DNA of 6,442 nucleotides from an uncultured Methylocystaceae bacterium (GTDB lineage Bacteria > Pseudomonadota > Alphaproteobacteria > Rhizobiales > Beijerinckiaceae). Made by a program: the position numbers and the translations under genes. The DNA is taken from contig CAMFKC010000141.1 of assembly GCA_945956975.1 (NCBI GenBank), positions 1 to 6,442 of the forward strand, given 5' to 3'. The notes under the pieces were generated by a model that was given only the letters and a program-made list of their open reading frames with translations, made no database searches and was not told the origin of the DNA. Within the stretch, counting starts at the first letter, position 1; each line of letters opens with the position of its first letter. Below, in pieces: positions 1 through 6,442 of the stretch.

Positions 1-3000
1 ACGATCGGCTCCTTGCCTGTGTTCGCCAGCGTGACGCCTCCTGTCGCTTCGCTGACGACGCGCACGACGGGATTGTTGGCGTCGAGCGTCAGCGCCTTCA
101 CCGCGCTGCCTTCCGACAGGGTCGCCGTGATGGGCGCGAGCGGGCGGCGCCATGCCGCGGCGAGCGCGCGAACCGCCGCCGACGTGGCGTTGGTGGAGCC
201 CCAGCCGTCGCCTTCGCCGAGCCGCATCAGGCCGTCGCGCAGCACCGGGAAGCGCGGATCGTCTGGCGCGCCGAGCGCGACCGCGCGCGTCATTTCCGCG
301 AGGCTCCGCGCCTCCGATGGCAATATGCGCGGATCATCGCCCTCGCCGGCGATGCCGCCATAGGCCGGCGCGCCGTTGCGCGACACGATCTTCACGCGGC
401 CCCACATGGCTTCCAACAGCGAAGCCACCGTGCGGCGATCGACGTTCGGCGCGCGCACCGCCGCCGACGCCATTTCAGCGACGCTGATCGGCGCCATGAA
501 ATCGGCGCGGCGCGTGAGTTCGGCGACATAGGCTTCATCCAGCTTCCCGCCGTCGGCGAGCGCGGTCAGGGCCTCGACGCGTTCATACAATTCCTGGCCG
601 GTCATCAGGCGTGGATAGTCGGAGCGCAGCGCGAGCTTCAGCACGTTGGCGAGGCGTTCGGTCAGTTTTTCGTCGACCGGTTCGCCCGCGCGCTTGGCGG
701 CGACGAGGAACGAGTAGGACCATGCGGTGAGCGACACGTTGCCCTTCGCGCGCGGCCAGAAGGCGACGAGCCCATCGGCGTCGATCGCCTGGTCGATGGC
801 GATGCCCGTGTTCTTCACGTCCTGCCCGATCCGCTTGTCGAGCCCCACCGCCGACATGATCGGCGTGAAGTTCTTGAGCGCGACGCCGGCGGAGGCCAGC
901 GAGATGCGCTGCTCGGTGCAGCCGTAGGGATATTCCACGAGCGCATCGAGGCCGGCGATCAGCTTGATGACGGCCGGATCCGACGCCAGCGCGAGCGTGC
1001 GGCGGAACGTGCCGGCGCGCGCATTGGCCGGCGCGGCGGGAAGCGTCTTCGACGAAGCCGCGGGCACTTCGACGATCTCGTAGGCGCGCACCGGCGCGCG
1101 GTCCGGCCTCACGGGCAGCGTGAGTTCGACCGCGTCGCGCGCCTTGTCGGCGTCGCGCATGACGCCGAAGGTGAGCTTCACGGGATCGATGCGTTCTTCG
1201 CCGACGCTGGCCTTCGTTTCGAGGCGCGCGGGCTTGCCGCCGTCCCAGGCGAAGGCCTGGTCGCTGGCGGCGAGCTTCACGCCATCGGCCGCGAAGGTCG
1301 CGCGGCCTGCGCCGCCCGGGCCTTCGACGACGCGCGCGATGAGGCCCGCGTCGAACGTATCGCCCGGCCGCACGAAACGCGGCAGCGCGGGCTGGGCGAC
1401 GAGCGCCTGGCGGATCAGCATTTCGCCGGTGGCGAAGCCGAAGCGGTCGGGACCGCTCACGGCCTTGGCGCGCAGCTTGAACACGGTCAGCGTATCGGGA
1501 AGCTTGATCTTGATCTTCGCCACGCCGTCCGCGCCGATCTTCACGCTCGGCAGATAGATCGGCACCGGCGTGAAATTCTTGCGCACGGAAATGTTGGTCT
1601 CCGCGCCCCATTCGTCGAGGCCGGCGTCGCCGCCGGGAATCTCCTCCAGCGGCAGCACGCCGAAGGCCATGTTGCGCGTGTCGCGCGCGGCCATCGTGGT
1701 CGGCCGCTCGACGATGAAATCCGGGAGCGGATCGAGACGGCGCTCCTTGGCGAGAGACAGGACGGCCTGGTCCACCATCCAGAAGGTCGCCTCGCCCGAC
1801 AGCGGCGCGCCCTTCTCGTCCGTCAGCGCGATCGTCGCTTCGACCTCCTGCCCGGGCCGCGCCTTGCCTGGCGCGTCGAGCTTGACGTTGACGATGTTCT
1901 GCACGGGCGTGACCGTCACCCATTTGGTGGCGGCGATGGTGACGGGCTTGCCCTGATCGAAGGGCGCGGAGGAATTGGGCGCCGTATCGGGCAGGCGGCC
2001 GCGCATGATGAGGAAATGCACGGCGAGCTTCGGCATTTCCTCCTTCGCGAGCGTCGTCGTGTAGCGCCCGAAGCCGTTGTCGATGTCGATCCAGTCGTAG
2101 CGCCAGGCGCCCGAGGGCTCCTCCACGATGGCGAGCGCGCGCGCCTTCTGGAAGGGCGATTGCACGACGAGCGTCGCGGTCTCGCCGGGCGCATAGGCGT
2201 CCTTGTCGGTCGTCACCGTCGCGGTCTGCGAGGGCGCGCGCGCCCAGGTGACGGGCGACTGGCCGCCGACGAAGAAGTCGACGCTCACCTGCTGGCGGCG
2301 GCCGATCTTGTCGTAGGCCTCGACCTGCACGAGATAGACGCCCGCCTCCTTCGCCTCGAACGAGAGCTTCTGGGCGTCCTTGACGCTCGTCACCTTCCGC
2401 TCGACCAGCGTGTCGTCGATGGTCTGGGTTACATACTTGGCGGCGCCCTGCGAAAAATCGCTGGCCTGCAGGGTCGAGATCCAGTTGCGCTTGACGAAGC
2501 GCACGTTCATCTCGAGGCCCTCGACCGCATCGCCCTTGCCGTCGACGGCGATGATCTGCGGCTCGATGGCGCCGGGCTTTTCGACATAGCGCGGCGTTTT
2601 CACGCCGAGCGCGAAGGGCGGCGTCGCGATGATGTTGACGACATTGCGCACTTCCGTGTCGTCGTCGCCGGTCACCGTCGCCTCGATCGAATAGCGTCGC
2701 GGCTGCGCGGTCGGTTCGATCGTCGTGTCGAAGGTCATGCGCGAGGCGCCGCCGCTGTCGGTGCGGCCATCGCGTTCGAGCACGGCGGAGGACTTGAACT
2801 TCGCGTCGCCTGAAAAGCGCGAGTCCGTCGAGAACAGGAAGCCCTCGCGGCCGGGCGGCGACCAGACGTGCGGGAATTGCGCCGCGCGCCATTTGACGGG
2901 ACGTTCGGCGACGAGGCCGCCCGCGAAGTAGCGCGAGGCGAGGTCCACGGAGAACTGCCCGTCGAGCGGGACCATCTGCGGGGCGTTGAGCACGACCTCG

Positions 3001-5468
3001 AAGGTCGGCAGGCGATAGGCTTCCTTCTTGAACGCGGTCTCGCCGCAGGTCTGCGGGCCATCGTCGGCCTGCGCCGTTTCGCTCTCCTCGCCGTCGGGCT
3101 GCTCGGCGGCGGACTTGGTTCCGTCGCCGCCGTCCTCGACGGAGATCGCGTCCTTGTCGCCTGTCTTGTCGCCCGGCTTGCTGTCGCTGTCGGCGCTGTC
3201 GTCGCCTTCGTCTTTCTTCGGCTTCGGCTTGGCGCCGTCCGGTTCGAACTTGGCGGTATAGTCGCCGGTCGCGGGCGTCGCGACATCGAACTTGTGATAG
3301 AAGCCGCCGAAGGCGTCGACCTTCACCGGTATGCGCCATTCCTGGTTGTTCGGGCCGTTGACGACGAGCACGCCGCCCTTCTTCGCGGGCGTCAGCTTGC
3401 CGGCGAGATAATCGCGGACATAGCCCTTGAAATGGACGGGCTCCTCGGGCCGGTAGATCGGCCGCTCCGTGAAGACGTGGCAGAGATTTTTCGCCAGCGG
3501 CTTGCGCTCGGTCTCGGGATTCGTCGTCCAGTCGAGCCAGCCGTCCTCGGGCTTGGTCCAGTTCTCCTGCGCATATTGCGAGGGCGCCTCGTCCGGCGAG
3601 AGCACGAGCGTGTCGAGACCCTTGGTCACGACGATGCGCTTGATGTCGGCTTCCTCGCGCTTGTCGAGATTCCAGGAGAATTCGCCCTTCGCATTGGTGC
3701 TGCCCTGCGCGAGCGTGACGAATTTTTCGTCCTTCAATCCTTCGAGGCGAAGCTGCGCGCCTTCGACGGGCGCCGCGTTCGACAGCGAGGTGACGACGAA
3801 GCGGACGTTCTTCAGTTCCTCGACGGCGGCGAGCGAGAGGTCGGTCACCTGCACGCGCAGCCAACGGCGCTTGGTTCCGTCCGTCGCGCGCAGGCCGACG
3901 AGATAGGCGCCGGGCTGGCTGGCGCCGGAGACCTTCGCGAATTGCGCCTTCATGTCGAGGCCGAACTTGGCGTCGACGCCGCCGCGGCGGATCGGCAGCT
4001 CCATCAGCGTGGAGACGGCCGGCGAGCCCAGCGCCTTGATGCGCTCGGCAATGGCGTCGGCCTCCGCATTGGCGGCGTCCTTCCACGCGCGCGGCTCCTT
4101 GCCGGGCAGCGGCGGCGCGGAGGCGTCTTCCGTCTCCACGCCATCTCCGGGGAAGGGCCAGAAGTCGCGCGAAAGCGGATCGATGGCGTGGACGCGCACA
4201 TCGGCGCGGTCGTAGCCGCGCCCGCGCAGCGGCAGGAATTGCGGGCCGAGGCGTTCGACGACGCCGGAGCCCGCGTCCCATGCGATCGAGGGCTTGTCGG
4301 AGGCGAAGGAGAATTTCTGCGCGTAGCTCTCGGCTAGCGGACGCTTGCGCTCGTCGGCGAGCGCGCCTTCGGCGACGGCGATCTCGTAGACGCGATCCGA
4401 CAGGAAGCGCGCGGTCACCTTGAGCCGCGACCCATCGGGCTCGACGGCGAGATCGTCGACGGCAGGCGTGATGCGCAGCGCGTCGCGGGCGCGCATGATG
4501 TCGAGCTTCTCCGGGGCGGCCGTGAGGCTCAGCGTGAGGCGGCGCTTCGGCGCGGCCTTATAGGAAGGCTTCTCGTCGTCTGCGCCAGCGTCGCTGTCGT
4601 AATCCTGCGCGGCGCATTGCAGCACGTCGTCGCGCTTGGCGCCGCTCCAGCCGCGGCCGCAATCGGCGTCGCTGATCGTGAAGGGCTGCGCCGTGCGCGC
4701 GCGCATCTCGAAGATCGGATCGTCGAGGCCGGGCTCGTCGGAGAGCTTGAGCCGCAGCACCGCGACGCGGCCGTCGGGAATCGAATTGCGGAAGCGCACG
4801 ACGTAGGTCTGCTTGTCGTCGCGCTTGGCGCGCTCGAGCGGCCGGATGTCGAAGTCACGCGCGCCCAAAGCCTGCGCCCCCTCGGGCGATACGCCCGGCG
4901 CCTTGCGCAATTCGATGGTCATGAGCCGCGCGAGCGCCGCCATGTCGACCGGCTCGGCGAAGGTGAGCGCGATCTGGTCGAGATCGGCGACGGGATCGGC
5001 GCCTTCCGACGGCGAGGTCGATTCCGGCGCGGGCAGGAGCGCGACGAGTTTTGCGCGCGCGTCCTTCGTCTTCACTTCCACACGCTGCAGCGCCTTCCAG
5101 GGATCGGCGGGGCGGAACTGCAACGCGCGCGCGCCGATCCAGCGCCATTCGCCGGCTGCCTTCGGCGTCATGGTCACGAAGCGTTCGGGCTTGTCCTCCG
5201 GACCGCCGGCGGCGGGGCCGGCATCCGCGTCGAAGAATACGGTGACCGGATCCCAGGCGCGCAGGAAGCGATCCGGCACGACGCGCGCGCCGTCCGCGCG
5301 CACGAGCCTGTCGGCCGGAAATTCAGGCGTTGCGGGCGCAGGGGTTGCGACGGCGGCTGCAGGTTGCGGCCTGGCGGGCGCTGACCTGGGCGCATTCTGC
5401 GCGAAGGCTGCCTGCGACAGGGCCGCGAGGCCGGTGGCGAAGAGGAGCGCGAGAGAAGTGCGTTTCAT
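1..5468 (-). CDS. Bacterial alpha-2-macroglobulin, thioester-containing protease trap (3' end outside window)
   Basis: Predicted exported protease inhibitor of the YfhM type; 1,822 codons are visible, with no stop or frameshift. Seen in order: signal peptide 1-23; Ala/Pro-rich linker 24-50; N-terminal MG-like domain with GEWRW at 106 and LTFAEPVD at 168; Ig-like unit about 331-378; MG domain with VTDLSL at 541 and TNAKGEF at 591; MG2 domain starting TERPIYRPEEPVHFKGY at 667; acidic insert 743-807; next MG domain from YRLPTFEV at 818; bait-region domain from about 1086 (YAPGE at 1092, WMVDQAVLSL at 1230); A2M domain with YLP at 1305, LPDTLT at 1323 and RFVRPGD at 1364; thioester domain with YPYGCTEQ at 1513-1520 and GWGSTNATSAA at 1755; start of the last MG domain. 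In the family, bait cleavage exposes the thioester, which captures the protease. The start is the ATG giving a clean signal peptide 9 bases after the upstream stop. E. coli YfhM has about 1,650 residues, so this one is long even though incomplete. Family assignment is very secure; biological target is inference. Confidence 0.96.
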   Translation of the reverse strand, partial: MKRTSLALLFATGLAALSQAAFAQNAPRSAPARPQPAAAVATPAPATPEFPADRLVRADGARVVPDRFLRAWDPVTVFFDADAGPAAGGPEDKPERFVTMTPKAAGEWRWIGARALQFRPADPWKALQRVEVKTKDARAKLVALLPAPESTSPSEGADPVADLDQIALTFAEPVDMAALARLMTIELRKAPGVSPEGAQALGARDFDIRPLERAKRDDKQTYVVRFRNSIPDGRVAVLRLKLSDEPGLDDPIFEMRARTAQPFTISDADCGRGWSGAKRDDVLQCAAQDYDSDAGADDEKPSYKAAPKRRLTLSLTAAPEKLDIMRARDALRITPAVDDLAVEPDGSRLKVTARFLSDRVYEIAVAEGALADERKRPLAESYAQKFSFASDKPSIAWDAGSGVVERLGPQFLPLRGRGYDRADVRVHAIDPLSRDFWPFPGDGVETEDASAPPLPGKEPRAWKDAANAEADAIAERIKALGSPAVSTLMELPIRRGGVDAKFGLDMKAQFAKVSGASQPGAYLVGLRATDGTKRRWLRVQVTDLSLAAVEELKNVRFVVTSLSNAAPVEGAQLRLEGLKDEKFVTLAQGSTNAKGEFSWNLDKREEADIKRIVVTKGLDTLVLSPDEAPSQYAQENWTKPEDGWLDWTTNPETERKPLAKNLCHVFTERPIYRPEEPVHFKGYVRDYLAGKLTPAKKGGVLVVNGPNNQEWRIPVKVDAFGGFYHKFDVATPATGDYTAKFEPDGAKPKPKKDEGDDSADSDSKPGDKTGDKDAISVEDGGDGTKSAAEQPDGEESETAQADDGPQTCGETAFKKEAYRLPTFEVVLNAPQMVPLDGQFSVDLASRYFAGGLVAERPVKWRAAQFPHVWSPPGREGFLFSTDSRFSGDAKFKSSAVLERDGRTDSGGASRMTFDTTIEPTAQPRRYSIEATVTGDDDTEVRNVVNIIATPPFALGVKTPRYVEKPGAIEPQIIAVDGKGDAVEGLEMNVRFVKRNWISTLQASDFSQGAAKYVTQTIDDTLVERKVTSVKDAQKLSFEAKEAGVYLVQVEAYDKIGRRQQVSVDFFVGGQSPVTWARAPSQTATVTTDKDAYAPGETATLVVQSPFQKARALAIVEEPSGAWRYDWIDIDNGFGRYTTTLAKEEMPKLAVHFLIMRGRLPDTAPNSSAPFDQGKPVTIAATKWVTVTPVQNIVNVKLDAPGKARPGQEVEATIALTDEKGAPLSGEATFWMVDQAVLSLAKERRLDPLPDFIVERPTTMAARDTRNMAFGVLPLEEIPGGDAGLDEWGAETNISVRKNFTPVPIYLPSVKIGADGVAKIKIKLPDTLTVFKLRAKAVSGPDRFGFATGEMLIRQALVAQPALPRFVRPGDTFDAGLIARVVEGPGGAGRATFAADGVKLAASDQAFAWDGGKPARLETKASVGEERIDPVKLTFGVMRDADKARDAVELTLPVRPDRAPVRAYEIVEVPAASSKTLPAAPANARAGTFRRTLALASDPAVIKLIAGLDALVEYPYGCTEQRISLASAGVALKNFTPIMSAVGLDKRIGQDVKNTGIAIDQAIDADGLVAFWPRAKGNVSLTAWSYSFLVAAKRAGEPVDEKLTERLANVLKLALRSDYPRLMTGQELYERVEALTALADGGKLDEAYVAELTRRADFMAPISVAEMASAAVRAPNVDRRTVASLLEAMWGRVKIVSRNGAPAYGGIAGEGDDPRILPSEARSLAEMTRAVALGAPDDPRFPVLRDGLMRLGEGDGWGSTNATSAAVRALAAAWRRPLAPITATLSEGSAVKALTLDANNPVVRVVSEATGGVTLANTGKEPI
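909..932 (-). other. Thioester signature YPYGCTEQ (residues 1513-1520)
   Basis: The codons read Tyr-Pro-Tyr-Gly-Cys-Thr-Glu-Gln. Cys1517 (bases 918-920) and Gln1520 (bases 909-911) are the pair that forms the internal thioester in alpha-2-macroglobulins and complement proteins (CxEQ). Many animal and enterobacterial members have Leu at the second place; Thr here keeps the essential residues. The motif being intact argues for a covalent protease trap rather than the thioester-less YfaS-type homologue. Confidence 0.93.
1575..1721 (-). other. Candidate bait region (residues 1250-1298)
   Basis: Between the strand WMVDQAVLSL (1230-1239) and the A2M domain start near YLP (1305) lies a stretch with few regular strands: about 50 residues containing DFIVERPTTMAARDTRNMAF and an acidic, Gly-rich end (LEEIPGGDAG). 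In bacterial members the protease-sensitive bait lies in this part of the chain. Arg, Phe, Leu and Met residues offer sites for several protease classes. The exact limits are my estimate. Confidence 0.45.
3048..3242 (-). other. Acidic low-complexity insert in the macroglobulin (residues 743-807)
   Basis: These 65 residues hold 20 Asp/Glu and 8 Lys, no aromatic residue and hardly any large hydrophobic ones. They begin with a Lys-Pro run (KPKPKK), go on to Asp/Ser clusters (DDSADSDS), then GDKTGDKD and an EESE stretch, and stop at Cys808. The insert sits at the junction between MG2 and the next MG domain, where homologues usually run straight on into the 'eYrlPeFeV' strand. It is very likely a disordered, exposed linker. 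Confidence 0.8.
5400..5468 (-). other. Sec signal peptide of the alpha-2-macroglobulin
   Basis: Residues 1-23 show a basic start (MKRT), a hydrophobic core (LALLFATGLAAL) and an AFA end before Gln24, a textbook signal peptidase I site. There is no cysteine near the cleavage point, so this is not a lipoprotein signal. The mature protein should be released into the periplasm. The same residues fix the start codon. Confidence 0.88.
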
Positions 5469-5477
5469 GGTCTCGTC
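5469..5477 (-). promoter_or_regulatory. Nine-base intercistronic gap, likely translational coupling
   Basis: The upstream TGA (5478-5480) and the macroglobulin ATG (5466-5468) are separated by GACGAGACC on the coding strand. No good Shine-Dalgarno sequence is present; the best candidate is a weak GAG inside TGAGACGAG. There is no room for a promoter or terminator. Ribosomes finishing the upstream gene probably re-initiate here, so both proteins would be made from one message. Confidence 0.6.
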
Positions 5478-6442
5478 TCAGCGGCTTTGATTGGTCGGGG
5501 CATTGGCCTTGAGGCCAGCGGCAGCGAGATATTTGGCGATCTCCTCCGGCGGTGGGCCGGCAGGCGGCGGATCGAGGCCGATCAGCGCGGGCCGCACGGT
5601 GGCGGCGGGCGCGTCCGCCGGCATCCGCGCTTCGAGCAGGTAGCGGCCGGGCGAAAGCTTCCTGATCTGCGACACGCCGGTTCCGATCAGCTTGCCGCTC
5701 TCGTCCATGAGGCGCGCCTCCGCGCGATCGGGATCGGCGCGCAGGCCGATGCCGATGTCGGACGCCTTCTTCACCTCGAAGCCGAAGAGCACACTCGCGC
5801 CCGGCGCAACGGCGACGGCGTCGCCGATTCCGTCCTTCGCAGGAATGACCGGCGAGGACGTCAGGTCGAGCGCCCCGCCGAGCGGGCCGTCATGCGCAGA
5901 ATAGACGGTCAACGTCGCATCGCCCGCTGCGACATAGCGGCGGACATCGGCGCCCGACGCATAGAGCTTCAACTCGCGATGGCCGTTCTGCTCGAGCGCG
6001 ACGACGACCGGCGCGCTGGTGGAGACGCCGAGGAGTTGCGGCTTGTCCTGCTTGAGCGCGAAGGCCATCGCAGGGCCGTCGAGCTTGACGGACGCAGGCG
6101 CAGCGATCGTGCGCGCGGACGCCTTCGGCCAGGCGGAGGCGCCGGCGCGCTCCAGCCAGGCGGCGACGAGGCCCGGTTGATAGGCGAGCGCAACATCGCC
6201 GGGACCGTCGAGCGTCAGCGTCGCACCGCGCAACACGCGGCCGGATTTCGAGACGAAGGTCGCCTCCGCGCCCTCGACGCGCAGCACGTCGCCCTTCTGC
6301 GCATCGACATGCAGCGACGTGGAGCCGGCGGCGCCGAAGAAGCGCTTGGCGATGCGGTCGACGGCGATCGTCTCGACCTTGGTCGGCGTTGCGGCGAGAC
6401 GCGCTGGCTGCGGCTTGTTGGTGAGATTGACGAGCCAGATTT
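5478..6442 (-). CDS. Uncharacterised beta-rich protein with PPC-like domain, C-terminal part (5' end outside window)
   Basis: I do not recognise a named family. The frame is open from the window edge to a TGA at 5478-5480, giving 320 visible residues; a GTG at 6285-6287 lies inside this open frame and is unlikely to be the true start. The protein contains no cysteine. It has alternating hydrophobic strands and Gly-Pro turns, with no obvious membrane segment. One repeated pattern is of the form 'LTLDGPGDVALAYQPGLVAAWLE' split over visible residues 75-97. Around visible residues 212-282 the order 'VLFGFEV', 'ADPDRAEARLMDESGKLIG', 'KLSPGRYLLEARM' resembles PPC-type beta-sandwich domains: a strand, an acidic variable loop, then a 'L-pG-Y-L' closing strand. 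A Pro-rich stretch and a short Ala/Glu helix end the protein. The tight link to the macroglobulin gene suggests an envelope location and a shared role, but no function can be assigned. Real coding status is well supported by frame continuity and spacing. Confidence 0.85.
   Translation of the reverse strand, partial: IWLVNLTNKPQPARLAATPTKVETIAVDRIAKRFFGAAGSTSLHVDAQKGDVLRVEGAEATFVSKSGRVLRGATLTLDGPGDVALAYQPGLVAAWLERAGASAWPKASARTIAAPASVKLDGPAMAFALKQDKPQLLGVSTSAPVVVALEQNGHRELKLYASGADVRRYVAAGDATLTVYSAHDGPLGGALDLTSSPVIPAKDGIGDAVAVAPGASVLFGFEVKKASDIGIGLRADPDRAEARLMDESGKLIGTGVSQIRKLSPGRYLLEARMPADAPAATVRPALIGLDPPPAGPPPEEIAKYLAAAGLKANAPTNQSR

Noticed and set aside
3120..3240. Asp/Ser/Gly clusters in the acidic insert as RTX, dockerin or thrombospondin type 3 calcium repeats
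   Set aside because: No regular period or complete calcium-binding consensus is present; the stretch looks like plain acidic low-complexity sequence.
583..4281. A 1,232-codon open frame on the minus strand, the longest closed frame in the window
   Set aside because: Its translation is extremely Arg-rich, low in aromatic residues and lacks any domain. It lies in another frame inside the macroglobulin gene, whose translation shows family motifs throughout. The long open stretch is an effect of high GC content.
2868..4337. A 489-codon open frame on the plus strand
   Set aside because: It runs antisense to the macroglobulin gene, shows no recognisable domain and is explained by GC-rich codons that rarely give stops on the opposite strand.
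4617..5490. Overlapping plus-strand open frames of 225-255 codons near the start of the macroglobulin gene
   Set aside because: They mirror the signal peptide and N-terminal domain coding sequence. No ribosome binding site or protein family supports them.
5469..5500. A promoter or terminator between the two genes
   Set aside because: Only 9 bases separate the stop and start codons, and no inverted repeat with a T-run or -10/-35 pair can be made out.
5478..6287. A GTG at 6285-6287 as the start of the upstream gene (269 residues)
   Set aside because: The same frame stays open to the window edge with protein-like sequence (for example KVETIAVDRIAKRFFGAAG), no signal peptide follows the GTG, and the strand pattern begins before it. 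The gene most likely starts outside the window.

Overview
The window is a strongly GC-rich stretch of bacterial chromosome. It holds parts of two genes, both on the minus strand and in the same reading frame, separated by only 9 bases. Codon third positions are overwhelmingly G or C. This base composition, the Ala/Pro-rich secreted proteins and the type of alpha-2-macroglobulin suggest an alphaproteobacterium, probably of the Hyphomicrobiales; that placement is inference. The genes read from right to left.

Bases 5478-6442 carry the last 320 codons of a gene that starts outside the window. It encodes an unrecognised, cysteine-free, beta-rich protein with a domain near its C-terminus resembling bacterial pre-peptidase C-terminal (PPC) beta-sandwiches. 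Nine bases after its TGA stop comes the ATG of the main gene (5468 down to base 1, still open at the edge). This gene encodes a very large exported bacterial alpha-2-macroglobulin: at least 1,822 residues, with a Sec signal peptide, a string of macroglobulin (MG) domains, a probable bait region, the A2M domain, and a thioester domain with an intact Cys-Thr-Glu-Gln signature at residues 1517-1520. The C-terminal MG domain and the stop codon lie beyond base 1. I read the frame codon by codon over its whole length and found no stop or frameshift.

Bacterial alpha-2-macroglobulins are periplasmic protease traps. An attacking protease cuts the bait region, the protein changes shape, and the exposed thioester links covalently to the attacker. 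The short gap suggests that the upstream protein is made together with the trap. In many proteobacteria such a gene sits next to pbpC (penicillin-binding protein 1C); if that holds here, pbpC would lie to the left of base 1, which cannot be seen.

There are no RNA genes, mobile elements, CRISPR arrays, promoters or terminators that I can support. I do not see a new multi-gene system. The points most worth a second look are the uncharacterised upstream partner, an acidic low-complexity insert bracketed by two cysteines inside the trap, and the absence of the lipoprotein anchor known from the E. coli homologue.
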